NCBI GenBank assembly: GCA_902791035.1
Contig: CADAUA010000002.1
Coordinates: forward strand, 1 to 64,000
From: an uncultured Coriobacteriaceae bacterium
GTDB taxonomy: Bacteria; Actinomycetota; Coriobacteriia; Coriobacteriales; Atopobiaceae
DNA length: 64,000 nt
Direction: 5' to 3'
In this document: piece after piece, positions 24,939 to 35,144 of the stretch
Numbering within the stretch: the first letter of the stretch is position 1
Layout of the letters: each line of letters opens with the position of its first letter
The notes under the pieces: generated by a model
Databases searched by the model: none
What the model was told of the DNA's origin: nothing
What the model saw: only the letters and a program-made list of their open reading frames with translations
Program-made: the position numbers and the translations under genes

Positions 24939-25205
24939 CTAAGCCGAAACGACGTCGGCATTGATCAGCTCTCGGATGCGCTCCGCCCTCGTCTGCCCGT
25001 GCGCCTTGGCCTTGGCGTCGAAGGCCTCGGCGATCGACTGGGCCACGCGGCCGGAGACGACCTGCGTCGGCTCTTCCGCCACGGGCGGCCTCCCGAGCCT
25101 CACCGTGCGCCCCTCAGGCCACTGCCCGGACTCGTAGGCTGCGGCCGTCTCCTCAAGCTCGCCGTCTTCGAAGCCCATCAGGCGCTCCATCTCCTTGGTG
25201 TCCAT
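24939..25205 (-). CDS. Small antitoxin-like protein with ribbon-helix-helix-like C-terminus
   Basis: An 88-residue acidic protein. The first half is MDTKEMERLMGFEDGELEET. The C-terminal segment SGRVAQSIAEAFDAKAKAHGQTRAERIRELINADV has the beta-helix-helix spacing of CopG/RHH DNA-binding antitoxins. No toxin partner (BrnT-, RelE- or HicA-like) is adjacent. The upstream neighbour is purN, 38 bases away on the same strand. AGGAGG lies six bases before the ATG. It may therefore be an orphan antitoxin or a small transcription factor co-transcribed with the purine operon. The fold assignment is by pattern only. Confidence 0.7.
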   Translation of the reverse strand: MDTKEMERLMGFEDGELEETAAAYESGQWPEGRTVRLGRPPVAEEPTQVVSGRVAQSIAEAFDAKAKAHGQTRAERIRELINADVVSA

Positions 25206-25243
25206 CTGAAGCCTCCTATCTCCCGCCCAAGGAGCCTCGTCCC

Positions 25244-25894
25244 CTACTCCGGGTCCACCACGACCTTGCGGCCATCCACGTGCACGCGGCCCTCGGCCAG
25301 GAGCTGGATCACGTCCGGATAGAGCTCGTGCTCCACCTCGTGGATGTGGGCCTCCAGCTCGTCGACCGTCCAGCCCTCCCTCACGGTCACCGGCCGCTGG
25401 GCGATGATGGGTCCGCAGTCGTACTTGTCGTCCGCGAAGTGCACCGTCACGCCCGTGACCTTGACGCCGTAGTCGAATGCGTCCTGGATGGCGTGCGCCC
25501 CCTTGAAGCTGGGCAGGAGGGCCGGATGCAGGTTGACCACGCGGTTGGGGAAGGCCGCCAGGATCGGGTCGTGCACCATGCGCATGTATCCCGCCATGAT
25601 CACGTACTCGGCCCCGTGGCGCTTGAGCTCGGCGGCTATGACCTCGTCGGCCACGTCGGGGTCGGCGTAGAGATCCTTGCTGAGGGTGAGCGTCTGGATG
25701 CCAGCAGCCTCGGCGCGCTTGAGGCCATAGGCGGAGGGCCTGGAGCTCACCACGAGCACGACCTCGGCGTCGAGGGTCCCGGCCGCGATGCGGTCGATGA
25801 TGGCCTGGAGGTTGGTGCCGGAGCCGCTGATAAGGACGCCGATCTTGAGGGGCTTGAGGGGCTTTACGGCTGCCTCGGTCTCGTTTGCGCTCAT
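25244..25894 (-). CDS. purN: Phosphoribosylglycinamide formyltransferase
   Basis: A 216-residue GAR transformylase. The N-terminus ISGSGTNLQAIID binds the substrate phosphate. The formyl-folate site is in MAGYMRMVHDPIL and NLHPALLPSFKG (catalytic Asn-His), and VTGVTVHFADDKYDCGPIIAQ contains the catalytic Asp. It transfers formyl from 10-formyl-THF to GAR in step three of purine synthesis. Its ATG overlaps the purM stop (ATGA), so translation is coupled. Cytosolic. Confidence 0.97.
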   Translation of the reverse strand: MSANETEAAVKPLKPLKIGVLISGSGTNLQAIIDRIAAGTLDAEVVLVVSSRPSAYGLKRAEAAGIQTLTLSKDLYADPDVADEVIAAELKRHGAEYVIMAGYMRMVHDPILAAFPNRVVNLHPALLPSFKGAHAIQDAFDYGVKVTGVTVHFADDKYDCGPIIAQRPVTVREGWTVDELEAHIHEVEHELYPDVIQLLAEGRVHVDGRKVVVDPE

Positions 25895-26953
25895 CGGTAG
25901 GTCACCTCGCCCTTGCCCGGCACGCACTCGCCCATGAGGAAGGGCTCGAAACCCTCGGCGCGCACGGCATCCATGACCTTGTCCACGTCCTCGGGGGCGC
26001 AGATCAGGCTCATGCCCACGCCCATGTTGAAGGTCTTGTAGGCCTCGTCGGGGGTGAGGCCCGCGGCGCGCACGCAGTAGCCGATCACCGGCGGCACGTC
26101 CCAGGCCGGCCCGTCCGCACCGCCGCGGTCCACCACGGCGTCGACGTCGGCCGGAAGGGCGCGGTTGAGGTTCTCGGTGATGCCGCCACCCGTGATGTGG
26201 GCCATGGCGTGGATGGGAGCGCCTGCCTTGAGGGCACGCACCAGGCCGCCCGCGTAGATCGTGGTGGGCCGCATGACGGCATCGGCCAGGCTCTCGCCGC
26301 CGAGCTCGGGCAGCGGGGTCTCCAGCTCCTCCACCGTCTTGCCCTCGATGGCCACCTTGCGCACCAGGGAGTAGCCGTTGGAGTGGATGCCTGAGCTGGG
26401 CAGGCCGATGATCTTGTCTCCCGCATGCACCAGGTGCGGCCCGATCATCTTGGGTCGGTCCACCACGCCCACCACGAAGCCGGCCAGGTCGTAGTCGTCG
26501 GGGTCCATGACGCCCGGGTGCTCGGCCATCTCGCCACCCACGAGGGCGCAGCCGGACTTGCGGCAGCCCTCGGCGATGCCGGCCACGATCTGGGCCACGT
26601 GCTCCGCGCGGAGCTTGCCGATGGCCACGTAGTCCAGGAAGAAGAGCGGCTCGGCCCCGATGGGCACCACGTCGTCCACGCACATGGCCACCAGGTCCTC
26701 GCCCACCGTGTCGTGGCGGTCCAGGAGCTGGGCTATGGCCAGCTTGGTGCCCACGCCGTCGGTGCCGCTCACCAGCACCGGGTCTTCCATGTCCTTGAAG
26801 CCGGCCATGGAGAAGCACGACCCGAAGCCACCCAGGCCCCCGATGACCTCGGGGCGGTTCGTGGCGGCAACGGCCGGCTTGATGAGGTCCACCGCGCGGG
26901 CGCCCTCGTCCACGTCCACGCCGGCGTCAGCGTACGAGATGTGCCTTACCTGC

Positions 26954-26961
<8 letters not shown>
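25891..26961 (-). CDS. purM: Phosphoribosylformylglycinamidine cyclo-ligase (AIR synthetase)
   Basis: A 356-residue AIR synthetase. Motifs: VLVSGTDGVGTKL, DDVVPIGAEPLFFLDY, ALVGGEMAEHPG, GLPSSGIHSNGYSLVR, HITGGGITENLNRALP. It closes the imidazole ring of AIR using ATP. The ATG at 26961 (MSEQVRHISYADAG) has GGGAGAG before it. The longer Arg-rich in-frame extension is the shadow of purF and is rejected. It overlaps the purF end by eight bases and purN by four. Confidence 0.97.
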
Positions 26962-28564
<1,603 letters not shown>

Positions 28565-28577
28565 GGGTATGCCTCCC

Positions 28578-29708
28578 TTATTGGTTGGAGGCGGCGCTCG
28601 CCGCGCCCACCTCGGCCTTGGGCACGCACACCAGGATCGTGCGGCCGTACCCGTCTATGTAGTTGCAGGTGCAGAGGGTAAGGACGTGCTGGGCGGTGCC
28701 GATAGCGGTGGAGGCGTCGGCGCGGCTGGTCTGTGCCTTGGCCAGGAGCCCGTCAAGGTAGGCGTGGAACTCGTCGGCGCTCGCCCATTCGAACACGCGG
28801 ACGTTCTGGTCGTTCTCGTCGGTGTAGTACAGGAGGAGAGGCTCCAGCTCGTAGGTGGCGCCCTCGGTGACGTACCACACGGTGTCCACCGAGTCGAAGA
28901 CCTCCTGCTTGTCCATGTCGGCTATGGGCTTGAACATGGCGCCGTTGCGCAGGTGATGACCATAGATGATGGTCTGCTGGTCCACCATGCCGGGCGCCTG
29001 GTTCTCGAAGTCCATGAAGACCTGGCCGCCCAGGGAGTACTCGCCCTCGGCGTTGGTGTGGAGGTACTTGTCGTTGTCCGAGGCCTGGTATACGGGGAAG
29101 CTCACGACGGTGCCAGGGATCTGGATCCATCCCACGACCTCGGAGTTAACGGCCTTGAGCTGGGCCCAGTCCACCTGCGGGGGCTCGTTGCCCGTGTCGT
29201 CCACGGTGGCGTAGGCGGCCAGCTTCTGGGTCTCCACGTCCTGCTCGTGGTACTCCCACTGGGCGCGGCCCCACATAAAGGCCGCCGCGGCGATAAGCCC
29301 GATGCCCACGATGAAGAGGATGGCCGAGATGATGCGGTTGCGGCGCTTCCGGGGGTCGCGCGACCGCTTGCCCGAGAGGTCGTAGGGGTCGGTCTCGCGG
29401 TAGGCGTCGCGGTTGGTGCGCTTGTCGTTGCGCCTGCGGCCACGGCCGGGGCGCGCCTGGGAGCCCGTGGCGTCCTCGTTCGTGACCACGGGGATGAAGC
29501 CCGCCGCGTCGGGCCGGGCTGTGGGCACGGGGGCCGTCTGGCGGGACGTCCGCGGCGCGGCGTCGCGCGGTGCGACCGCCTGCGGCTCGTCCCCGTATGC
29601 CGGCTGCGCACCGCCCGCCGGCCGCGCGTCGTCCACGGCCCAGCCGTCACCTGCCGGCTGCGCGCTGCCCGGCGCCTGCCTGAAGTGCTTGCCCTCGGTG
29701 TCAGACAA
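28578..29708 (-). CDS. srtB: Class B sortase
   Basis: A 376-residue sortase. A long cytosolic Arg/Pro/Ala-rich N-terminus (about 120 residues) precedes one membrane helix (about 122-146) and the extracellular catalytic domain. The active site reads His in TIIYGHH, Cys348 in TLCTC and Arg in GYGRTILVCV. Family knowledge: class B sortases anchor surface proteins or assemble pilin-like polymers at sorting signals. No LPxTG-type substrate is encoded nearby. The start is uncertain: a TTG at 29708 with GAGGA very close, or a later GTG. It is embedded between yqeY and purF in the purine operon, an odd context for a surface enzyme. Confidence 0.9.
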   Translation of the reverse strand: MSDTEGKHFRQAPGSAQPAGDGWAVDDARPAGGAQPAYGDEPQAVAPRDAAPRTSRQTAPVPTARPDAAGFIPVVTNEDATGSQARPGRGRRRNDKRTNRDAYRETDPYDLSGKRSRDPRKRRNRIISAILFIVGIGLIAAAAFMWGRAQWEYHEQDVETQKLAAYATVDDTGNEPPQVDWAQLKAVNSEVVGWIQIPGTVVSFPVYQASDNDKYLHTNAEGEYSLGGQVFMDFENQAPGMVDQQTIIYGHHLRNGAMFKPIADMDKQEVFDSVDTVWYVTEGATYELEPLLLYYTDENDQNVRVFEWASADEFHAYLDGLLAKAQTSRADASTAIGTAQHVLTLCTCNYIDGYGRTILVCVPKAEVGAASAASNQ

Positions 29709-29742
29709 ATTCCTCGCCTTTCTCGCCAGACGCGGCCGGGAC

Positions 29743-30198
29743 CTAGGCCAGCTTCCGGCCCACGTAGGCCGCGGCGGCCTTCTTGTCGAAGTTGCCGTTG
29801 GTGGCCTTGGTCAGCGCGCCCATGACCTTGCCCATGTCGCGCTTGCTGGTGGCGCCGAGCTCCGCAATCAGCTCGTCGGCCTTGGCCTCGAGCGCCGCGC
29901 CCTCAAGCTGTGCCGGGAGAAGCCCCTCCAGCACCTGGGCCTGGGTCTCCAGCTCGGCGATGCGGTCGGCATGAGCCTCGGCCCCGGCCTTGCGCAGGCC
30001 GTCCAGCTCCTCGACGGTCACCTTCTGGAGCTTCTTGACCACGGCCGTCATGTCGGCCTCGGTAACGTCGCGGCGCTCGTCGACCTCGATCTGCTTCACG
30101 GCCTGGTTGACCTGCCGCAGGATGGACAGGCGCACCTTGTCGTGCGCCTTCATGGCAGCCTTTATCTGCTCCAGCAGCTCTTCCTTCTTCAAGCTCAA
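29743..30198 (-). CDS. YqeY/GatB-domain protein
   Basis: A 151-residue helical protein of the GatB/YqeY family (SILRQVNQAVKQIEVDERRD, LEGLLPAQLEG, KRDMGKVMGALTKATNGNFD). It resembles the tRNA-binding tail domain of the GatB amidotransferase subunit. Its own function is unresolved in the family, and a role in tRNA-dependent amidation is presumed. Two TTG starts are possible (30198 and 30192). The second has GGAGG at the better spacing of eight bases, which would give MKKEELLEQ. Lies between purE and srtB on the same strand. Confidence 0.9.
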   Translation of the reverse strand: MSLKKEELLEQIKAAMKAHDKVRLSILRQVNQAVKQIEVDERRDVTEADMTAVVKKLQKVTVEELDGLRKAGAEAHADRIAELETQAQVLEGLLPAQLEGAALEAKADELIAELGATSKRDMGKVMGALTKATNGNFDKKAAAAYVGRKLA

Positions 30199-30246
30199 AG
30201 CCTCCCCCGCCGGGCCCCGCCCGGCACGTGTGACGCCCGGCCGGCG

Positions 30247-30708
30247 CTAGGCCTCGGCCAGGGCCTTCTTCATGTTCGCGATCTTCTCGCGGTACTCCGG
30301 CAGGCCGGCGCCCAGGATCTGCGTGGCCAGGATGGCCGCGTTCTTGGCGCCGCCGATGGCCACGGTGGCCACGGGCACGCCGGAGGGCATCTGCACCATG
30401 GAGAGGAGCGAGTCCATGCCGCCCAGGTCGGACGTCTTCATGGGGACGCCCACGATGGGCAGGGGCGTGTAGGCCGCCACCACGCCGGGCAGCGCGGCCG
30501 CCTTGCCGGCAGCGGCGATGATCACGCGGATGCCGCGGTCGGCCGCGGTGGTCGCCCACTCCGCCACCTGGGCGGGGTTGCGGTGGGCCGAATGGACCAC
30601 GAGCTCGTAGGGCACGCCCAGCTCGTCGAGCTCCTTGGTGCAGGCCTCCATGGCCGGCAGGTCGGACTTGGACCCCAGGATGATGCCTACCACCGGTTCT
30701 GCCGCCAT
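30247..30708 (-). CDS. purE: N5-carboxyaminoimidazole ribonucleotide mutase / AIR carboxylase
   Basis: A 153-residue PurE. Conserved: IILGSKSDLPAM, the catalytic VHSAHRNP, and PMKTSDLGGMDSLLSMVQMPSGVPVATVAIGGAKNAA. The usual GGAAHLPG segment reads GKAAALPG here, replacing the His normally found in bacterial class I PurE. No purK is in this window, so it may act directly on AIR and CO2 or with a purK elsewhere. GGAGG lies five bases before the ATG at 30708. It is the first gene of a minus-strand operon purE-yqeY-srtB-purF-purM-purN. Candidate -10 TATACT at 30762-30767. Confidence 0.93.
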   Translation of the reverse strand: MAAEPVVGIILGSKSDLPAMEACTKELDELGVPYELVVHSAHRNPAQVAEWATTAADRGIRVIIAAAGKAAALPGVVAAYTPLPIVGVPMKTSDLGGMDSLLSMVQMPSGVPVATVAIGGAKNAAILATQILGAGLPEYREKIANMKKALAEA

Positions 30709-30761
30709 GACGTCCTCCGATCGACGCGACCCGCGCCGCCCGATGCGACGCACTCGCACAC

Positions 30762-30767
30762 AGTATA
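30762..30767 (-). promoter_or_regulatory. Candidate -10 of the purine operon
   Basis: Minus-strand TATACT, 54 bases before the purE ATG. The hexamer 17 bases upstream (TTCGGC) is a poor -35. No PurR box or purine riboswitch is visible. Confidence 0.45.
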
Positions 30768-30859
30768 GATTAATTCGGCGAACGGCCGAAACGCAGGCCC
30801 AAAGGGGCAGTCTCGCGTAACATCTACTCGACACACCCACCGGCAGCACGGAGGAAACG

Positions 30860-31732
30860 ATGAGAAGCGCCCACGATACCCACCTCTACCAGCGCGAGGG
30901 CGCCTACATCCCCCGTGTGGCCGCCGTGCACGACCTCTGCGGCTACGGCAAGTGCTCTCTGGGCGTGGCCATCCCCGTGCTCTCGGCGGCCGGCTGCGAC
31001 GTGTGTCCCGTGCCCACCTCGCTCTTCTCGGCGCACACCAAGTTCCCCACCTACCACATGCACGACACGACCGACATGTTGGAGGCCTACCTGGACGCCT
31101 GGGTGGCCGAGGGCGTGGAGCTCGACGCGGTCTACTCCGGCTTCCTGGGGGCGCCCGAGCAGGTGGCGAGCATCCAGCGGCTCTACCGGGAGCACCCGGC
31201 TGCCCTGCGGGTGGTGGACCCCGTGATGGGCGACGCCGGCCGCATGTACGCCACCTACACGCCGGAGCTCTGCGACGCCATGCGGGGCCTGGTTGACGGG
31301 GCGGACCTTCTGGCACCCAACCTCACGGAGGCCAGCATCCTCACGGGGCGGCCCTACCAGGGCGCAGCGCTCAGTGACAAGGACGTGCGCCAGGAGCTCG
31401 ACGCCCTCCTTGGCATGGGCGCACGCATCGTGGTGCTCAAGGGCATCGCGCGCGGCGACGGCCTCATGCGGAACTTCGTGGCCGGACAGGACGTGGAGCC
31501 CGTGGAGGTCTCGGGCGAGATGCTGCCCTTCATGATCCACGGGACGGGCGACCTCTACGCGAGCGCGCTGCTGGGCGCCGTCATGTGTGGGCGGGACCTC
31601 TACGACGCCGTGGCCTTCGCGGGCCGCTTCGTGCACGACGCCATGCTGGTGACGCGGCACCAGCCGGGGTTCGAGCTGCGCGGGGTGTCGTTCGAGCCGC
31701 TGCTGGGGCAGGTGGCGGCTCTGCTGCCGTAG
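30860..31732 (+). CDS. pdxY: Pyridoxamine kinase (PdxY/PdxK family)
   Basis: A 290-residue ribokinase-like vitamin B6 kinase. The N-terminal motif VAAVHDLCGYGKCSLGVAIPVLSAAGCDV, DPVMGDAGRMY, LLAPNLTEASILTG, and the anion-hole/catalytic region FMIHGTGDLYASALLGA (GTGD with catalytic Asp) are all present. It phosphorylates pyridoxal, pyridoxine or pyridoxamine for PLP supply. GGAGG five bases before the ATG. Divergent from purE across 151 bp, so both promoters lie in that gap. Followed by a long stem-loop array. Confidence 0.94.
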   Translation: MRSAHDTHLYQREGAYIPRVAAVHDLCGYGKCSLGVAIPVLSAAGCDVCPVPTSLFSAHTKFPTYHMHDTTDMLEAYLDAWVAEGVELDAVYSGFLGAPEQVASIQRLYREHPAALRVVDPVMGDAGRMYATYTPELCDAMRGLVDGADLLAPNLTEASILTGRPYQGAALSDKDVRQELDALLGMGARIVVLKGIARGDGLMRNFVAGQDVEPVEVSGEMLPFMIHGTGDLYASALLGAVMCGRDLYDAVAFAGRFVHDAMLVTRHQPGFELRGVSFEPLLGQVAALLP

Positions 31733-31789
31733 GGCGCACTGCGCACGCTGTCGGGCACGCCGGCCGGGCCGAGACTGGAATCTAAGCGT

Positions 31790-32215
31790 ACCTGCTCGCA
31801 CGAACCTGAGCGTCGAGACATGCTTAGCCGGGTCTAAGCATGCATTCTTGCCCAAGCCCAAGCGTCCGGCCACGTTTAAGTCGGGCTAAGCGGGTGGCCC
31901 TTCCCGGTCCTGGAGAGGGACGGGAAGAATGGGACGCTTAGCGCGGCCTAAGCGGGAGGTTCTTCCCGCCGCGGGAAAGTCGGGACGCTTAGCGCGGCCT
32001 AAGCGGGAGGTTCTTCCCGGTCCTGGAGAGGGACGGGAAGAATGGGACGCTTAGCGCGGCCTAAGCGGGAGGTTCTTCCCGCCGCGGGAAAGCCGGGACG
32101 CTTGGCGCGGCCTAAGCGGGAGGCTCTTCCCGCCGCGGGAAAGTCGGGACGCTTGGCGCGGCCCAAGCGGGGCGATTGTCCCGAATCGGGAAGGATGGGA
32201 CGGTTAGGCGGCGCA
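31790..32215. repeat. CGCTTAG...CTAAGCG repeat array, locus 2
   Basis: A head section (31,818-31,900) carries ATGCTTAGCCGGGTCTAAGC and a diverged unit. Five regular units of about 51 bp then have CGCTTAGCGCGGCCTAAGCG-type palindromes starting near 31,935, 31,986, 32,048, 32,099 and 32,150, alternating with CTTCCCGCCGCGGGAA-type palindromes. The last unit ends at the stop codon of the minus-strand gene at 32217. The head is shared with the array at 45,040. Confidence 0.9.
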
Positions 32216-32216
32216 T

Positions 32217-33185
32217 CTAGATCGCGGGGTGCTCGACCGTGGGGTCGGTCGTGGTCAGGTCCGTGCCACCCACCACGGGAGCCGTCGTCTCGGTCGTGGT
32301 GGTGGTCGTGGTCGTGGTCGACGTGCCGCTGCCGTCGTCCGCCGCACCAGTACCGTCTTCGGCCCCGTTCGTCACGTCCGCGTCGGAGTTGCCGATCCCC
32401 AGAAACTGGACGGGCGTGAAGCTCGTCGTGATCTTGTCGCGCAGGCGCTCCTGCATGGCCGCGTCCACGCCGGTGATCGTGCAGTTGAAGTTGACGCCGT
32501 CCACGCTCTGGGTCTTGGTCCACACGAAGGTCATGAAGGGCTTGAGCTCCCCATCGGGCTTCCAGAAGCCGAAGAACTGCGAGGTCTGGAGCTTGCCCTC
32601 GGCGTCCACGTGCACGTACACGTGGTAGACCACGGTGTTTATGTTGGGGTTGAGCAGGGCGTTTATCGAGAAGGCCGTGGCCTGGATCTGCGAGCCGGCA
32701 AAGGCCTCGAGGGAGTTCTCGGAGGTGGTGTCCACCACGGAGACCTCCACGCGGCCGGTGTTCTCGTCGGCCTCCTGGACCGAGTAGTCGTCCGGGAAGG
32801 TCGTGAAGCCGTTGCCCCACTCCACGCCGCCGCCCAGGGCGGAGGCCACGGTGCGGACGTTGACGCTCTGGGAGAGGTTGGACGTGGCGGACCGGCGCAC
32901 CGTGCCATAGATGAGCTGGGACACCACGACCACGACCACGCCGATAAGGACGACGGCCACGGCGGTCTTCGTGATGGTGGCCTCGATGGTCGAACCCGAG
33001 GGGTCCTTGCCCGACAGGGGGTCCACGTCGAGGGCGGCGCCCGTCTCGCGGCGGCGCTGCCGCTCGCGGATGGCGACCTCCTCGTTGCTGTGGCCGGTCT
33101 CGTCGACCTTGGCAAACAGGGCTTCGGCCTGCTCAGCTGTGAGTGCGCCCGGCTGCTTCCGGGCTGGCGTGGTCTTCTTTGCCAT
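32217..33185 (-). CDS. Hypothetical membrane-anchored extracytoplasmic protein
   Basis: A 322-residue protein. A hydrophilic N-terminus (about 1-70, MAKKTTPARKQPGALTAEQAEALF) precedes one strong membrane helix (about 72-92, TAVAVVLIGVVVVVVSQLIYG). The extracellular domain is beta-rich (RVEVSVVDTTSENSLEAFAGSQIQATAFSINALLNPNINTVVYHVYVHV). It ends in a low-complexity Thr-rich tail (TSTTTTTTTTTETTAP). Family not recognised. The ATG at 33185 is preceded by AGGGAAGAG. It lies downstream of the ABC exporter on the same strand but is separated by a palindromic element. Its stop abuts the repeat array. A surface or periplasm-equivalent sensor or anchor role is only a guess. Confidence 0.75.
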   Translation of the reverse strand: MAKKTTPARKQPGALTAEQAEALFAKVDETGHSNEEVAIRERQRRRETGAALDVDPLSGKDPSGSTIEATITKTAVAVVLIGVVVVVVSQLIYGTVRRSATSNLSQSVNVRTVASALGGGVEWGNGFTTFPDDYSVQEADENTGRVEVSVVDTTSENSLEAFAGSQIQATAFSINALLNPNINTVVYHVYVHVDAEGKLQTSQFFGFWKPDGELKPFMTFVWTKTQSVDGVNFNCTITGVDAAMQERLRDKITTSFTPVQFLGIGNSDADVTNGAEDGTGAADDGSGTSTTTTTTTTTETTAPVVGGTDLTTTDPTVEHPAI

Positions 33186-33281
33186 CGAGTCTCTTCCCTG
33201 CGCGGATGTCCGCCGGACTTTCCCCCGCCAGACGTTCCTATCAGTATACGCAATGCCGCGTCGCACGGAGACGCTGCGTAT

Positions 33282-33345
33282 GGGCACTAGGGGGTACTCC
33301 CCTGGTGCCCGCTGCCGGGCATTAGGGGAGTACCCCCTAGTGCCC
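33282..33345. repeat. GGGGTACTCCCC long hairpin, copy 1
   Basis: Left arm 33282-33310 (GGGCACTAGGGGGTACTCCC...) and right arm 33317-33345 are complementary over 29 bp with two adjacent mismatches; loop GCTGCC. Each arm is itself palindromic around GGGGTACTCCCC. It lies in the 180-bp gap between the ABC exporter stop and the next minus-strand gene. Copy 2 is at 56515-56578. Confidence 0.9.
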
Positions 33346-33365
33346 GCAACCACCCGCACGCCTGG

Positions 33366-35144
33366 CTAGGACGCCCGCCCCTCGAACTGCATGCGATAGT
33401 AGCGCGCGTAGGTGCCGTCCTTGGCCAGGAGCTCCTCGTGGGTGCCCTGCTCCACCACGCGCCCACCCTCTATGGTGGCAATGCGGTCGGCATCGCGGAT
33501 GGTGGAGAGGCGGTGGGCTATCACGAGCGTGGTCCTGTCGCGCGCGAGCTCGGCAAGCGACGCCTGCACGGCCTGCTCGGACTCGTTGTCGAGCGCCGAG
33601 GTGGCCTCGTCGAAGATCAGCAGGGGCGGGTTCTTGAGAAACACGCGAGCGATGGCGATGCGCTGCTTCTGGCCGCCGGAGAGGTGGCTTCCGCGCTCGC
33701 CCACCAGGGTCTCGTAGCCATCGGGCAAAGACTCCACGAAACGGGCGATGTTTGCCCGCTCGGCGGCCAGGCGGATCTCCTCGGCCGTGGCGTCGGGCTT
33801 GCCGTAGGCGATGTTCTCGGCGATGGTCCCGTCAAAGAGGTAGGCGTCCTGCTGCACGATGCCGATGGCCTCGTGGAGGCTCTTCTGCGTTACGGACCGC
33901 ACGTCCTGGCCGTCGATGGTGATGGCGCCCTTGTCCACATCGTAGAAGCGCGGGAGCAGGGAGCAGGTGGTGGTCTTGCCACCGCCCGAGGGGCCCACGA
34001 GCGCCACCGTCTGGCCGGGCTCGATGTGCAGGTCCAGGCCCTCGATGACCTCCTCGTTGCCGTCGGGGTAGGAGAAGTGCACGTCGTCGAAGTCTATGCG
34101 GCCCTCGGTCACGCGGATGGGCCTGGCGTCGGGCGCGTCCTGGATGTCCGGCTCGCGGTCGCGCACCTCCACGAAGCGCTTGAAGCCCGCGATGCCCTTC
34201 TGGAAGGTCTCGGTGAAGTTGAGGATGTTCGCGATCGGGGTGGTAAAGAGCGAGATGTAGAGGGCGTAGGTGGAGAGGTCGATGGGCTCCATCTGCCCCC
34301 GGGCGATGAGGTAGCCGCCGTAGCACACGATGGCCGTGTTCAGGAAGCCCATCATGGCCGCGATGGCCGCCTGGTAGCGGCCCATGGCCTGGTACATGCG
34401 AACCTTGGAGTCCAGGTAGGCCTCGTTGGCATGGCGGAACTTGCCCACCTCGGCACCCTCGGCGGCAAAGCTCTTGACCTCGCGCATGCCGGCAAGCGAG
34501 TCCTCCACCTGGGAGTTCACCCCGGAGATGCGCTCGCGGTTCTCGCGGTAGACGCGCCGCATGGCGAGGTTGGCCCAGGCGTTGTAGGCCACGAGGGCCA
34601 CAAGCACCACCACGAGCACCATGGTCAGGCTGGCGTTTATCCCCCCGAGGATGATGAAGGAGCCCACGATCTCCACGAAGCCTATGAGGATGAACTCGGG
34701 GCCGTGGTGGGCCACCTCCGAGATGTCGAAGAGGTCATTGACCAGGCGGCTCATGAGGTCGCCCGACTTGTTCTGGTCGAAGTAGGAGAAGCTCATCCGC
34801 TCATAGGCACAGAAGAGGTCGTCGCGCATCTGGCTCTCCATGCGCGCGCCCATCACGTGGCCCCAGAAGATCACGAAGTAGCGGCAGGCAAATCGCAGGG
34901 CGTACATGCCCAGGAGGCCCACCAGCAGGTAGCCAAGGGCACCCATGATGGCGTCCGGTCCCTCGGCAAAGACCCCCTTGGTGGCCGCGCGCAGGATCTG
35001 GGGGAAGGCCAGGTCTATGCCCGCCACCAGGAAGGCGCACACCAGGTCCGCCACAAAGAGGCCCCAGTAGGGCCGGTAGTAGGAGAGGAAGGCCGAGAAG
35101 AGCCCGCGCCTCCTGCCGTCGTGCCTGTCGTGCTGCTGGGACAT
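33366..35144 (-). CDS. ABC transporter, fused permease and ATPase (exporter type)
   Basis: A 592-residue half-transporter. Six-helix exporter permease domain (about 20-310) plus nucleotide-binding domain (about 340-580). Walker A GPSGGGKTT, Q-loop VQQDAYLFDG, signature LSGGQKQR, Walker B LLIFDEATSALD, H-loop IAHRLST. It would work as a homodimer. MsbA/LmrA-like members export lipids, drugs or peptides; the substrate is not identifiable here. The start overlaps the nudix stop by one base (TGATG), so the two genes are translationally coupled. Confidence 0.95.
   Translation of the reverse strand: MSQQHDRHDGRRRGLFSAFLSYYRPYWGLFVADLVCAFLVAGIDLAFPQILRAATKGVFAEGPDAIMGALGYLLVGLLGMYALRFACRYFVIFWGHVMGARMESQMRDDLFCAYERMSFSYFDQNKSGDLMSRLVNDLFDISEVAHHGPEFILIGFVEIVGSFIILGGINASLTMVLVVVLVALVAYNAWANLAMRRVYRENRERISGVNSQVEDSLAGMREVKSFAAEGAEVGKFRHANEAYLDSKVRMYQAMGRYQAAIAAMMGFLNTAIVCYGGYLIARGQMEPIDLSTYALYISLFTTPIANILNFTETFQKGIAGFKRFVEVRDREPDIQDAPDARPIRVTEGRIDFDDVHFSYPDGNEEVIEGLDLHIEPGQTVALVGPSGGGKTTTCSLLPRFYDVDKGAITIDGQDVRSVTQKSLHEAIGIVQQDAYLFDGTIAENIAYGKPDATAEEIRLAAERANIARFVESLPDGYETLVGERGSHLSGGQKQRIAIARVFLKNPPLLIFDEATSALDNESEQAVQASLAELARDRTTLVIAHRLSTIRDADRIATIEGGRVVEQGTHEELLAKDGTYARYYRMQFEGRAS

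Noticed and set aside
30721-30859. Purine riboswitch upstream of purE
   Set aside because: The 54 bases between the likely -10 and the purE start are too short and show no conserved purine aptamer loops.
31733-32216. Open frames running through the repeat array after pdxY (for example GRLARPKREVLP repeats)
   Set aside because: The repeated peptide is only the translation of the ~51-bp DNA repeat; there is no start signal and frames exist on both strands.
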